Origin: DAIOFH01 sp036745875
Lineage (GTDB): Bacteria; Planctomycetota; SZUA-567
Direction: 5' to 3'
Assembly (NCBI GenBank): GCA_036745875.1
Contig: DAIOFH010000019.1
Location: forward strand, 1 to 42,561
DNA length: 42,561 nucleotides
Shown piece after piece: positions 32,075 through 41,560 of the stretch. Both the position numbers and the translations under genes were made by a program. The notes beneath the pieces were generated by a model. The model did no database searches. It was given only the letters and a program-made list of their open reading frames with translations, and was not told where the DNA came from. The number at the start of each line of letters is the position of its first letter. The first letter of the stretch is position 1.

Positions 32075-35000
32075 TTACGCTTCCACGGCGGTCATGCGCT
32101 TACTGGTCACTCCCCTTTCCTCGCGTCCGGATTCGAACAGGGAGTAGACGACCGGAATGATCAGGAGCGTGATAAAGGTCGAACTCATCAACCCACCGAC
32201 GACGGCCCGCGCCATCGGCGCCTGGGCTTCGCCGCCGTCGCCCCAGCCCATCGCCAGTGGGACAAGGCCGAGGGCGGTAGTCAGGGCGGTCATCAGAATC
32301 GGCCGTAGCCGCCTGCGGCCGGCCTCCTCCAGAGCTCCACGGACCGAGTAGCCGTCCCGGCGGCGCAGGAGGTTGGCATAATCGACGAGGATAATGGCAT
32401 TGTTGACCACGATGCCGGCCAACATAACGCAGCCGAGCAATGATTGCATGTTGATGGTCGTGCCGGTGACGAATAAAAGGCCAAACACGCCGATGGCCGC
32501 CAGCGGCACCGAAAACATGACGACAAACGGGTCCCTGAGCGACTCAAACTGGCAAGCCATTACCATATAGACGAGGATCAGCGCCAGGACAAACCCCATA
32601 CTGAGGTCTTCCATCATTTCCAGCTGATCCTCGTAGTCGGTGCCGTAATCCAGGGAAAAGCCGGACGGCATCGGGATGACCTGGAGCGCCTCCTTGATCT
32701 CGTCCATCGCCGAACCAAGGGCGCGGCCGGAAAGGGCGGCCTTCACGTTGTACATGCGCTGCTGGTTTTTCCGCTCGATAATGTTGGGGCCGCTGTCCGA
32801 CTCCAGAGCGATGACGTTCCGCAGCGATACCTGAAGCCCGTTGAGATTCGGGATCGACATGGACAATATCTGGTCCAGGGTCATGTTTTCCGAATCACGG
32901 AGGCGAACGTTGATCGGGTATTCCTTACCCATCTCGCGGAATTGCGCAGCTTCCTTTCCCGCCATACAGATCTCGAGGAAGGTGGCGATGTCCTCCACCC
33001 ACAGGCCAAGGTCGGCCGCTTTTTGCCTGTCGATATGTATGAGCGCCTCCGGCACGCCGCCCTCGCGGGTGATCCTGGCATCGACGACGCCTGAGATGGT
33101 GTCGAGTATACCTTTCACCTGCTTGGCAATTTCTCCGCCGATCTCCAGGTCGTAACCGCGAATCTCCACTGACACAGGCTCCGCGCCGCCGCCCGCGCCG
33201 CGTCCGAGGAAGCTGCTTCCTTCATTGATTCGCACCGTCATTCCAGGGAGGTTTTCGAATCGCTTCCTGAGGTCGCTGGCGACTTGTTCGGTCGAGCGCA
33301 GGCCTGCGCGCATGCGTTCCTCGCGGGTGCCGAGGCGGGCGTTGAGGGTCGCCTGGTGAGTGGCGACGCCTTGCCACCAGCTGCCGCCGATGGTGGAGAT
33401 AAGGGCAGTGAGCTCGGGCACTTCCGCCATGACTACATTCTCGATGTAACGGATACGTTCACTCATGAGGTCGAGCCTGACGCCCGTGTCCATCTCGGCG
33501 TTGATGATAAAATAACCTTCGTCTGTTTTCGGCATCATTTCGGCGTCAATTTTTGTAACCAGCGCGATAGAACCGGCAAGCACCAGGGCGGTGATCGCCA
33601 GAGTCATCCAGCGCCTGTCTAGACACCAGTCGATCGCCAGTTTGTATTCATTCTCGATGCGCCGCAGCGCCGCTTCAGAGACGTTGAACATGCGCTGCAT
33701 GGCGGCGCTTTGTTTAAGTCCGGACTGGAGGCGCATGATTTTCGCGGCCAACATCGGCACGATCATGATGGCTGCCACGAGAGAACAGATCAGGGAGAAC
33801 GCCACGACGATGGCAAGCTGGCTGAACATCACCCCCGCCATTCCGCGCATAAAGCCCACAGGAAGGAATACGACAATTGTCGTAAGGGTACTGGCGATAA
33901 TCGCACCTATCACCTCATTGGTACCTTTTTCCGCTGCTTCGTCAGGCGGCAATCCCTCCTCGTCGCGTATGCGGTAGATGTTTTCCAAAACAACGATGGA
34001 GTTGTCCACCAGCATGCCGACGCCTAGGGCGAGACCGCCGAGAGTCATCAGGTTTAGGGTCAGCCCCTCCCAAAACAGGAGCGCGAAGGTGGCGATGACA
34101 GACACGGGAATGGATACAGCGATAACCAGAGTGGACAAGACATTTCGCAGGAAGAGAAGAATGATGACGATCGCCAGCCCGCCACCGATGAGTGCGGAAG
34201 TCGAGACGTTCGAAATAGAGTTGTTGATGTAGTCCGCGCTGTTCATGATCTGTTTGATGTTCAGATGGGGAAATTCCTGCCTGACCCTGTCGAACTCGGC
34301 CATGACCTTGGCGGCCACTTCGACCGTATTGGAGCCGGACTGCTTGGTTATGGACATGCGGACGCCTTCGCGGCCGTCGATGCGGGCGATGCGGCGCACG
34401 CGGGCCGCACCGTCGTGGACGGTGGCGATGTCGCGGATGCGGATCGGGGCACCGTCCCGCATCGCGATGACGGTATCCGCGACTTCCTCCACCGATTCGA
34501 ATTCGCCCGGGGCGCGCAGGGTTATTTCGTAGTTGCCGCTGTCGACATAACCTGCGGGGCGGTTGATGTTGGCGAGTTTGAGAACAGCCATAACCCGGTT
34601 CAGGGAAATGTCCAGGGCGCGCAGGCGATAGGGGTCGACGTCAACGGAGATTTCCCTGTCCCTGCCGCCGAAGATGTTCAGGGACGCCACGCCGGGAATG
34701 CTTTCGAGGCGGAACTTTATGTCGTCCTCGAGAAGTTTCTTCAGCTCCACCGGGTCCATTTCCGATGAGACGCCCATAAAAACGATGGGCATGGAGGCGA
34801 GATCGAACTTGAACAGAGTGGGCCGCTCGGCATCATCCGGGAGGCGGCCTATCACGCGGTCGAGACGGTCCCTGACGTCGGAACTGGCCGCGTCAAGGTC
34901 CGTGCTCCAGGAGAATTTCACCGTGACGTTCGAGTTGCCTTCCGACGAGGTGGAGGTGACCTCCTCCGCGCCGGGGACAGCCGCCATGGCTTCCTCGATC

Positions 35001-35197
35001 GGCCGGGTAACCAGTTCCTCGACAATTTCGGGGTTAGCGTTTTCGTATTCGGTCCTGATGCTGATTGTGGGAAACGTTATTTCAGGCATGAGGTCGATGG
35101 AAAGACGCGTCAGGGAGACAGCGCCGATGATAATGACCATCAATGTCACCATTGAGGTGAAAATCGGGCGCTTGATCGCAAATCGTGCAATGTTCAT
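32075..35197 (-). CDS. RND-family efflux permease (HAE1/AcrB-like)
   Basis: This is a 1040-aa proton-driven pump of the inner membrane with the RND duplication: two groups of membrane helices, each preceded by a large periplasmic loop. The N-terminus (FAIKRPIFTSMV, DLMPEITFPTI) and the fourth-helix motif GLALGVGMLVDNSIVVLENI with the proton-relay Asp are typical. A second-half helix reads MLAGIVVNNAIILVDYANLL. Length fits AcrB/MdtBC-type drug pumps rather than SecDF. AGGAAAA precedes the start. The partner adaptor gene lies 110 nt upstream on the same strand. No TolC-type outer-membrane channel is in the window, so one must be supplied from elsewhere. The substrate is unknown. Confidence 0.93.
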   Translation of the reverse strand: MNIARFAIKRPIFTSMVTLMVIIIGAVSLTRLSIDLMPEITFPTISIRTEYENANPEIVEELVTRPIEEAMAAVPGAEEVTSTSSEGNSNVTVKFSWSTDLDAASSDVRDRLDRVIGRLPDDAERPTLFKFDLASMPIVFMGVSSEMDPVELKKLLEDDIKFRLESIPGVASLNIFGGRDREISVDVDPYRLRALDISLNRVMAVLKLANINRPAGYVDSGNYEITLRAPGEFESVEEVADTVIAMRDGAPIRIRDIATVHDGAARVRRIARIDGREGVRMSITKQSGSNTVEVAAKVMAEFDRVRQEFPHLNIKQIMNSADYINNSISNVSTSALIGGGLAIVIILLFLRNVLSTLVIAVSIPVSVIATFALLFWEGLTLNLMTLGGLALGVGMLVDNSIVVLENIYRIRDEEGLPPDEAAEKGTNEVIGAIIASTLTTIVVFLPVGFMRGMAGVMFSQLAIVVAFSLICSLVAAIMIVPMLAAKIMRLQSGLKQSAAMQRMFNVSEAALRRIENEYKLAIDWCLDRRWMTLAITALVLAGSIALVTKIDAEMMPKTDEGYFIINAEMDTGVRLDLMSERIRYIENVVMAEVPELTALISTIGGSWWQGVATHQATLNARLGTREERMRAGLRSTEQVASDLRKRFENLPGMTVRINEGSSFLGRGAGGGAEPVSVEIRGYDLEIGGEIAKQVKGILDTISGVVDARITREGGVPEALIHIDRQKAADLGLWVEDIATFLEICMAGKEAAQFREMGKEYPINVRLRDSENMTLDQILSMSIPNLNGLQVSLRNVIALESDSGPNIIERKNQQRMYNVKAALSGRALGSAMDEIKEALQVIPMPSGFSLDYGTDYEDQLEMMEDLSMGFVLALILVYMVMACQFESLRDPFVVMFSVPLAAIGVFGLLFVTGTTINMQSLLGCVMLAGIVVNNAIILVDYANLLRRRDGYSVRGALEEAGRRRLRPILMTALTTALGLVPLAMGWGDGGEAQAPMARAVVGGLMSSTFITLLIIPVVYSLFESGREERGVTSKRMTAVEA

Positions 35198-35307
35198 CCG
35201 TGGGTTTTCCTAAGAAGAATGCTTCCTTTTCGAGGTTTCCAGGTGCACGAAGTCCACTCTGGAGAGTCGCCAGGGAAGGGTTTTTATTTTTGCGGAACCC
35301 GCGATGT

Positions 35308-36468
35308 TTATGATTCCTCGGCAACGATAACCTTGCTGCCGTCCTTGAGTAGGTGCTGCCCCATGACCACGACCTCGCGGTCGAGAAGACTGCCGCCGTT
35401 CACCAGTTCGACCCAACCGTGATCGAGTATGCCTTCGATGACGGGCTGGAAAACGACTTCGTTCGTTTCGCGATCGACGACAAAGACGCCGCGGTCGCCG
35501 TCCTCACGGCGGACAACTGCTTCCAGCGGTGCGGCTGGCGTGCCGGTGCGATGGGCGAATTCTATTTCGGCTCGGATGAACATACCTGGCTTCAAGGCAA
35601 GATCATGGTTGTCCACTTCGATCTCGATTTCCGCCTCGCGGGCCAAATCCCCGAGCTCCTGTGGAATGCGGTTGACTTTCCCCTTGAACTGGCGGCCCGG
35701 AAAGGCGTCCGTTGTTATGGAGACGGGATAGCCAAGGGTGATCTTGGGGTAGTCTTTCTCATTGACCGCGACTATGGCCTTTACCGTGGTGATGTCGATG
35801 ATGGCGAGAATAGGGTCGTTCGCTTTGGCCATGGAGCCGGCGTCGAGGTAGCGCTTTGCCACGATGCGTTCATCAGATCCGCCGGTCCAGGCCGCCATGA
35901 TCCTGGTCTGTCCCAGTTTGACCATAGCTGTCCTCAGGGCGGATTCGGCCAGCGTCTGCTCGGCGACCGCCACCTCGTACTTGGCCTGTTGCGCCTGATG
36001 AGTCGACTTGTATTTGTCGAATTCCTGAACGGAAATGACTGTCTCATCGCGAAGCCGTTTGGCGCGCTCGAAATCCCGCTGGGTAATTTCCAGCTGGCTG
36101 TAGGCGTCGTTGACGTTTGCCTTGGCGACGGCGAGGCTGGCTTCCTTTTGCTCGACCGCGAGGACGTATTCCTCGTCGTCGAGAATGGCCAAGGTATCTC
36201 CAAGACGAATCGTATCGCCCGCGTCGTAGCGGATTTCCTTGATTATTTCGTTGATCTTCGGCGCGGCGTCGAAGCGTTCGTTGGCGCGAACCGAACCGGT
36301 GAAGATCGAGCGGTCGGCGAGGTCGGTTATTTTCACCTTCGCGGTTTCCACAGCAACTACCCGGTTTTCGCCGCGTCGGCGGCCTTCAAGTTTTTCCGTG
36401 GTGAAGAAGAGCCACGCAACATACCCGATGATTGCCAGCACGATGGCAAAAAGGATGATTTTCCGCAT
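35308..36468 (-). CDS. RND efflux periplasmic adaptor (membrane fusion protein)
   Basis: This 386-aa adaptor has one N-terminal membrane anchor (about residues 4-24), a lipoyl-like half (NEIIKEIRYDAGDTIRLGDTL), a helical hairpin (about 105-170) with QQAKYEVAVAEQTLAESALR, and then a lipoyl second half and beta-barrel domain (VNEKDYPKITLGYPVSI) typical of HlyD/CusB-type MFPs. It links the pump to the outer-membrane channel in the periplasm. AAGGA lies 8 nt upstream of the ATG. It is the first gene of the unit; a TTGACT/TATTTT pair on the minus strand (36512-36517, 36488-36493, 18-nt spacing) could be its promoter. Confidence 0.9.
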   Translation of the reverse strand: MRKIILFAIVLAIIGYVAWLFFTTEKLEGRRRGENRVVAVETAKVKITDLADRSIFTGSVRANERFDAAPKINEIIKEIRYDAGDTIRLGDTLAILDDEEYVLAVEQKEASLAVAKANVNDAYSQLEITQRDFERAKRLRDETVISVQEFDKYKSTHQAQQAKYEVAVAEQTLAESALRTAMVKLGQTRIMAAWTGGSDERIVAKRYLDAGSMAKANDPILAIIDITTVKAIVAVNEKDYPKITLGYPVSITTDAFPGRQFKGKVNRIPQELGDLAREAEIEIEVDNHDLALKPGMFIRAEIEFAHRTGTPAAPLEAVVRREDGDRGVFVVDRETNEVVFQPVIEGILDHGWVELVNGGSLLDREVVVMGQHLLKDGSKVIVAEES

Positions 36469-36893
36469 TTGCTGCGTTCCTTACGACAAAATATTACATT
36501 ATAATGAAAGTAGTCAAATATGCGTAAAAACCGGCAACTGCCCTTGACTTGTTTTACGCCTGGATTTACCATTACACAAAAGTTGTTTGATAAAATAAGA
36601 CATTGTCGGCAAAACCAAAAGCTCCATAGACTTTTCAGCCAATTGCAAATCCCTGCTCTACACCACTTTTCTGTAAAGCACGGGCAAAGGCGGAAATTAG
36701 TCCTGATCGGTAGGGTTTTGTCAGTCTAACTATATGTTTATGCTCGTGCTTTATCAACAAATTATGTCAGGACAAAATCATTTTCCTTATATAATTTTTA
36801 CAAATAATTTCGACGAATTTATTACCCGGAATCGAACAAAAGCAGAACCGGTGCAATACCCCTTACTAAAGTAGTTGTGAAGACAAGGCGAAT
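36469..36893. other. 425-nt AT-rich divergent spacer without a gene
   Basis: This region separates the MFP gene (-) from kdsC (+). It holds the MFP promoter candidate, an extended -10-like TGATAAAAT (36588-36596), a long inverted repeat (36674-36753) and a TATATAAT box (36788-36795). A 69-codon ORF at 36520-36729 has no ribosome site and an unremarkable sequence, so I do not call it. Confidence 0.6.
36674..36753 (+). ncRNA. Candidate structured leader or small RNA upstream of kdsC
   Basis: TAAAGCACGGGCA (36674-36686) pairs with TGCTCGTGCTTTA (36741-36753) as 12 Watson-Crick pairs and one G-T. Inside the loop, TTAG/CTAA and CTGA/TCAG can pair in nested order, leaving a TCGGTAGGG-containing apex. 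An extended -10-like sequence (36588-36596) lies upstream. No T-tract follows. It might be a regulatory leader for kdsC and the OstA-repeat gene, a DNA cruciform, or chance. Confidence 0.3.
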
Positions 36894-37439
36894 ATGTCAG
36901 AAAAAATCGAAATTTTTATAAAAAACCATGAAAAAATTCAGGACATACGCTTCCTCATCCTTGACGTGGATGGCGTAATGACTGACGGATCAATAGGTTA
37001 TACCGCAAACGGCGACGAACTGAAGGTCTTTAACGTCAAGGACGGAGCCGGGGTCAAATACTGGTTCCGGGCTGGCCACCATACCGGCATCATCACCGGC
37101 CGCACTTCGAAGACGGTTTTGAGGCGTGGCGAGGAACTTGGCATCAGCCTTATCGCCATGGATGCGAAAAACAAGCTTCCCGCGGCGGAAAAGATGCTTG
37201 CCGACGCCGGCGTCAATTTTTCCGAAGCTGCGGTAATAGGGGACGACCTGCCGGATATTCCCCTCATTCGCCGGGCCGGCCTCGGAATAGCGGTCAATGA
37301 CGCGGTGCAAGAAGTGAAGGACGCCGCCGACTGCGTCACAAATACAAATGGTGGACGCGGTGCCGTCCGCGAAGTTATTGAACAGATTCTCAAAGCCCAA
37401 AATCGCTGGGCAGCCTTGATGGAACGCTATCTGCAGTAA
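36894..37439 (+). CDS. kdsC: KdsC-like 3-deoxy-D-manno-octulosonate 8-phosphate phosphatase
   Basis: This is a 181-aa cytosolic HAD-superfamily phosphatase of the small uncapped KdsC type. The catalytic motif DVDGVMTDG supplies Asp24 and Asp26. IITGRTS is HAD motif II, KLPAAEK gives the conserved Lys and GDDLPDIP is motif IV. NGGRGAVREVIEQIL near the end is the hallmark KdsC C-terminal segment. It releases phosphate from KDO-8-P, a step in making the KDO sugar of LPS inner core. AAGG six nt upstream supports the start. The OstA-repeat gene follows after 51 nt; kdsC beside lptC/lptA is a classic arrangement, which supports both calls. Confidence 0.9.
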   Translation: MSEKIEIFIKNHEKIQDIRFLILDVDGVMTDGSIGYTANGDELKVFNVKDGAGVKYWFRAGHHTGIITGRTSKTVLRRGEELGISLIAMDAKNKLPAAEKMLADAGVNFSEAAVIGDDLPDIPLIRRAGLGIAVNDAVQEVKDAADCVTNTNGGRGAVREVIEQILKAQNRWAALMERYLQ

Positions 37440-37490
37440 TATTACCCAAACTTGCTGAAACCTCTGATTACAACCGAGGAAATTTGTATA

Positions 37491-40400
37491 ATGCGGACGT
37501 TAAAACTCGTTTTCGTACTTGCCTGCCTCCTGTCAAGCCAGGCCACACTCTCCGGAGAATCGTCATCCGCCCAGCCCTATGAAAAAATCCGCTATCCAAC
37601 CTTCGCCAACGGCAGGTTGCAGACCCTGCTTGTCGCCGACCAGGCCGAAGCATTCGAGATATCCGGCGGCTCTCCCCGCGTCAACCTTAACAATGTCATA
37701 ATAACCCTGTACGACCATTCGGAGGAAGCGATCGCCTCCACTCCGGAAGACAAGGAATTGCCGATAAAGATGGTCATCACCTCGGACCGCGGTTATTTCA
37801 CACGCCGCCCGCCGGAGCCCGGCGCAACCCCCGAGGAAATTGCCAACCTTGAAGGGAACGTCATCCTGCGCCGCTTCCGGACCGCCAATTCGCCGCCCCC
37901 GCCTTCCAACAGACGCCGCAGGCTCGCGCCTGAAATAGAGACGGAAGTCCACTGCCAGCATGCGCAGTGGAACAACACGTTGAGAAAATTGAACGGCGAC
38001 GGTGAAGTCGAATTCATACAGGAAGACAGTCGCATCATCGGGACCGGGTTCCTCTATCTCGCCGATGACGAGCCTGCAAGCGAAGGCGGCGAAGGCGGCA
38101 TCAAGGATTGGGGCGGCATCATTTTCATCGAGCACAACGCAAGGATGGAAATCGACCGCGAAGACCTTGGCGGCTCGGGCGCGCACGGCCGCACCGTCAT
38201 CACCTGCAAGGATACGGCAAGCTACAAGCTCCGCGAGCGCGAAATCCAGTTCGAGCGCGAAGTCAAGATTCGCCGCCCCGGCCTGATCATCGAGTCGGAC
38301 ATCCTGAAAGTTTACCTCCGCCGCGAAGACGACCCTGTGGTGGAAACGGGCGAAAACGCCCCCGTCCCCGGCATGGTGCGCTCGATCATCGCCACCATCG
38401 GCAAGCGTCCCGGTTCCGTCGTGATCACCGGCCTCGAAGTGACCGAGTTCGGCGAAAGCGGCCTGCAGTATGTCGCCCGAGGCGGCAGGGCCGACTTCGA
38501 CTATGACTCCAACCGCATCACCCTCACAGACAACCGTCTGGAGCGGACGCCCGAAGTCGAGTTCGGTTCGGACCGCATTTCCGACCGCAACCTGGAATTC
38601 ATCTTCGGCCAGTCTACAGGCGGTGCCGAAGGAGAAACGCCTCTGGAAGTGCTGAACACCGCCGGCGGTCAAGGCCTCGTGGTAATGCGCCCAAGGCCCG
38701 GCGCGATCGGCGAAAGCGCGGTCGCCACCGAAGTCACCTACAAAGGCACCATGCGTTACGCCAGGCTGGACAATCTGATCCGCTTCCGCGAAACGATCTT
38801 CCTGAAGCGTGGCGACCTCAGGATCCGCGCTGAACTTCTCGATGTCAGACTCAAGGACAAGGATACGCTGGACACCAACCAAATCCATTCCATCGTCGCT
38901 GAAAACGACGTCAATATCCAGACTGACAACCGCGAAGCGCGTTCGCAGCGGGCGGAGTACGACTTCGACGAGCAAACCGGTCTGGACACGCTGAAGCTTT
39001 TCGGCCCACCACAGAAAACGCCGCCGCACCCGTGGATCCTCGACGACGAAGGCAACCAAATCACCGCCCCCACCATTATAATGCGCCGCCTGCAGGGACA
39101 CGGCAAAGCCAAGCATCTCCTCGCCGCCATGGACGGCACCATCGTCTGCGACTTCACCACCGCCCCGGAAAACATTGCTGAGCGCGGCAAAGTCATCTCC
39201 ATCAAATGCGAAGACGCGATGGAATACAACGAGGCGCGCCGCATCGCCTGGTTCGAAGGCCAGGTCATGGCGACCTCGGACGCGCCGGAAGACAGCTATG
39301 TCCTGACCAGCGATAGGCTGGAAGTATACCTGGTGGAAAAAGAAGACCCGAACAAACCGGGCACGGTGACGATCCGTCCCCGCCGAATCGACGCCAACGG
39401 CAACGCCCGCCTGATGCAGGACACCCGTATCTGCGAAGCGAACCAGATTATCCGCGACTTCCCCCAGGAAATACTTTCGGAAGGCGACATCTATTTGGAA
39501 GGCTCCCCCGGCAGCAACGGCGTTCCCCCGCAGATGGCAATCTATCGCGAACAGGACGGACCAACCCTCGGCGCGATGTTCCAGGCTCCCAGAATCAAGG
39601 CGACTGCAAAAGGCGACCTGATCCAGGCCAACGGCCCCGGCAACCTTTCGGTTCCGGACGACCTCCCCGGCTTCCGTTCGGATATCCAGTTCGCCGGCGC
39701 GGCCCGTTACGAATCGTTCCACGGCGGCCTTGCGAGCGAAGCGAAATTCCGCCGCGACGTCGTCCTGCGCCAGCCGTCACAGAACCTGGTTGTCAACTCA
39801 GAAGAACTTGACACCCGCTTCCTCCAGGAAAACGCCGCTCCAGCACCGACTGGCGCCAATAATGACGTCGTAGTCCCCCTCGAACGCATCGGCAGGCTGC
39901 GCCGCGCCGAAGCCCGCGTCGGCGTCAAGGTCGAACACGGCCTTCCCCGAAAAGGCAAGCGCATTGCCACCGGCGATACCGGAATTGTCGAATTCACCGA
40001 TACCGGCAATGTCATCACCCTCTCGGTCGACCGCCGCCTTGGCGAACGGCGCTGGGTAATGACCCGCGACCATGACGGCATGACCCTGTGGGCGCCGCAG
40101 GTCGAGGTCAGGGACCAGCAGGGCGTTACTCGCGCGTCAGGCCCGGGCGAACTCCGCATCCCCGGCAACACGGCGTCCGAAGGGCTTAATAAAATCCCAA
40201 CCCGTATCGCCTTTGGCGAACGCGGCATGATGGTATACAACGAACTCGCCCTCAACATCCGCGTTACGGACAATGTCCGCATCCTCCAGCCCTCCGCCAA
40301 CGGCAATTGGGAAACGCCATCCCTTGACGGGCGTTGCGACAGGCTCGACATCAGCCTTTTCGAGCCGCCCACCGGCGCAGAGGGCGCGGACACCGAGGAA

Positions 40401-40763
40401 GCGCTGTCCCGTGTCGAACGCATGGACGCCGTCGGCGGCGTGCTTCTCAGGGTTTACGCTGAACCCCCGGCCGACCAGCCGAACATCGACTGGCTCAGCC
40501 GCCCCGGCACCACCTTCTTCACCAAGGGCGATCAGGCGGTGTATGAAGTGCCGGAAGGCAGGATCACCATGTCAGCCATGCCAGGCCGCCAGCCGCAACT
40601 TCTGCTCAACATGGTGGAACCGGGCTCGGCGCCGCGCCGCCAGCGCATGAAGGCTGACCGCTTTGTCCTCAACACCAATACGATTCCGCGCCGTTGGTAC
40701 TTTGAAGGCCAATTGGACAGCAAGACCATGCAGGCCGGCGAACCGTTTGATTTTATTGACTGA
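37491..40763 (+). CDS. Giant OstA/LptA-like multi-repeat exported protein
   Basis: This roughly 1090-aa protein has a Sec signal (cleavage near residue 20-22). The LptC-like opening is YPTFANGRLQTLLVADQAE. Many OstA-type beta units follow, each with an A..Y/W core then an LxGxV-like strand: LEGNVILRR (about 120), LNGDGEVEF (about 167), IQFEREVKI, IRFRETIFLKRGDLRIRAELL, AWFEGQVMATS, FRRDVVLRQ and NIRVTDNVRIL. I count eight to ten candidate units by eye. LptA is usually under 200 aa and LptC about 190, so this is a large expansion, probably a periplasmic LPS-bridge protein or a scaffold with that fold. GAGGA ten nt upstream supports ATG 37491; TTG 37452 would add residues before the signal. No lptB, lptD or rpoN follows. 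Confidence 0.75.
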   Translation: MRTLKLVFVLACLLSSQATLSGESSSAQPYEKIRYPTFANGRLQTLLVADQAEAFEISGGSPRVNLNNVIITLYDHSEEAIASTPEDKELPIKMVITSDRGYFTRRPPEPGATPEEIANLEGNVILRRFRTANSPPPPSNRRRRLAPEIETEVHCQHAQWNNTLRKLNGDGEVEFIQEDSRIIGTGFLYLADDEPASEGGEGGIKDWGGIIFIEHNARMEIDREDLGGSGAHGRTVITCKDTASYKLREREIQFEREVKIRRPGLIIESDILKVYLRREDDPVVETGENAPVPGMVRSIIATIGKRPGSVVITGLEVTEFGESGLQYVARGGRADFDYDSNRITLTDNRLERTPEVEFGSDRISDRNLEFIFGQSTGGAEGETPLEVLNTAGGQGLVVMRPRPGAIGESAVATEVTYKGTMRYARLDNLIRFRETIFLKRGDLRIRAELLDVRLKDKDTLDTNQIHSIVAENDVNIQTDNREARSQRAEYDFDEQTGLDTLKLFGPPQKTPPHPWILDDEGNQITAPTIIMRRLQGHGKAKHLLAAMDGTIVCDFTTAPENIAERGKVISIKCEDAMEYNEARRIAWFEGQVMATSDAPEDSYVLTSDRLEVYLVEKEDPNKPGTVTIRPRRIDANGNARLMQDTRICEANQIIRDFPQEILSEGDIYLEGSPGSNGVPPQMAIYREQDGPTLGAMFQAPRIKATAKGDLIQANGPGNLSVPDDLPGFRSDIQFAGAARYESFHGGLASEAKFRRDVVLRQPSQNLVVNSEELDTRFLQENAAPAPTGANNDVVVPLERIGRLRRAEARVGVKVEHGLPRKGKRIATGDTGIVEFTDTGNVITLSVDRRLGERRWVMTRDHDGMTLWAPQVEVRDQQGVTRASGPGELRIPGNTASEGLNKIPTRIAFGERGMMVYNELALNIRVTDNVRILQPSANGNWETPSLDGRCDRLDISLFEPPTGAEGADTEEALSRVERMDAVGGVLLRVYAEPPADQPNIDWLSRPGTTFFTKGDQAVYEVPEGRITMSAMPGRQPQLLLNMVEPGSAPRRQRMKADRFVLNTNTIPRRWYFEGQLDSKTMQAGEPFDFID

Positions 40764-40786
40764 GAAGCACTATCGTAAAATAGCTG

Positions 40787-40795
40787 TGTTATAAT
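40787..40795 (+). promoter_or_regulatory. Extended -10 promoter for the TPR/DUF6599-like pair
   Basis: TGTTATAAT is a perfect TATAAT (40790-40795) with an upstream TG. No -35 box is correctly spaced (TTGACT at 40756 is 28 nt away). It lies 40 nt ahead of the proposed TPR-gene start, in the 71-nt gap after the OstA-repeat gene. Confidence 0.45.
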
Positions 40796-40834
40796 AGTCA
40801 TACATTGACTGGATTTTCCGAGGCGGAACAAATC

Positions 40835-41560
40835 ATGACCGAAGACGATCCTAGGTTAATCAGAGCGGCAGAACTCCTCGCGGAAGGCGACCACGACTCC
40901 GCTGCGGAACTTCTTTTTGCCGCCTGGTCGGAAGACACCGGCAATCTCGACTTGGCCATATCATATGCCTGCCTTCTCGCCAGGATCGGCAGGGAGGACG
41001 AGGCTGAGGAACTTTTCGCCGCCCTCGCCGACGAGTCGCCGGAAGACAGCCGCGTCTGGAACAATCGTGGTTTCCTTCTTCTGGAAAAGGGCGATGTATC
41101 CGCCGCTATCGCAATGCAGGAAAAGGCTCTCTCCATCGCTCCCGAGGATTTCGAAGCGCTGGTGAACCTGGGAATCGCTCTGGACCGCGCGGGACAAACG
41201 GCGGAGGCGCTTGAAGCCTACAGCCGAGCCGTCCTAGTGAATCCGGAGTCGCCGGTGGCATACAACAACATGGGCGCGGCATATTGGCGAGCAGGCAACG
41301 GCAAGGATGCTCTCGCTGCCTTCCGTAAGGCGCTCAAGCTCGATCCCCGCGACGCCAGCGCCGCCAACAACATGGGCATAATCAAGATGGCCGAAGGCGA
41401 TTTGGAGGAGGCAAAGGGATTTTTCCTTCAGGCCCTCGAAATCGATCCCGACAGCATCGCGGCCGAACGCAATCTGGAGGCGGTTGAGGAAAAAATCCGC
41501 TCCCGGCCGCAACAGAAGGACAAGGAGATATCATGCGATACCCCACCGTCGCTTTTCTAG
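40835..41560 (+). CDS. Tetratricopeptide-repeat protein
   Basis: This roughly 241-aa protein is made almost entirely of about six TPR units, for example VWNNRGFLLLEKGDVSAAIA, ALVNLGIALDRAGQTAEALE and AYNNMGAAYWRAGNGKDALA. It has no signal peptide, so it is probably a cytosolic protein-interaction scaffold. I prefer ATG 40835 over TTG 40805 because GAGG/GCGGA sequences precede it. The C-terminal 9 codons overlap the next gene in another frame, and that gene's AAGGAG ribosome site lies inside this one, so the two are probably co-translated. Confidence 0.8.
   Translation: MTEDDPRLIRAAELLAEGDHDSAAELLFAAWSEDTGNLDLAISYACLLARIGREDEAEELFAALADESPEDSRVWNNRGFLLLEKGDVSAAIAMQEKALSIAPEDFEALVNLGIALDRAGQTAEALEAYSRAVLVNPESPVAYNNMGAAYWRAGNGKDALAAFRKALKLDPRDASAANNMGIIKMAEGDLEEAKGFFLQALEIDPDSIAAERNLEAVEEKIRSRPQQKDKEISCDTPPSLF

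Noticed and set aside
36520..36729. 69-codon ORF in the spacer before kdsC
   Set aside because: There is no ribosome-binding site. Composition matches the non-coding spacer, and it runs into one arm of the inverted repeat.
37563..39722. 719-codon open frame antisense to the OstA-repeat gene
   Set aside because: It lies fully opposite a gene with signal peptide, ribosome site and repeat structure. Its translation is low-complexity and resembles no family, as expected from the strong third-position GC bias.
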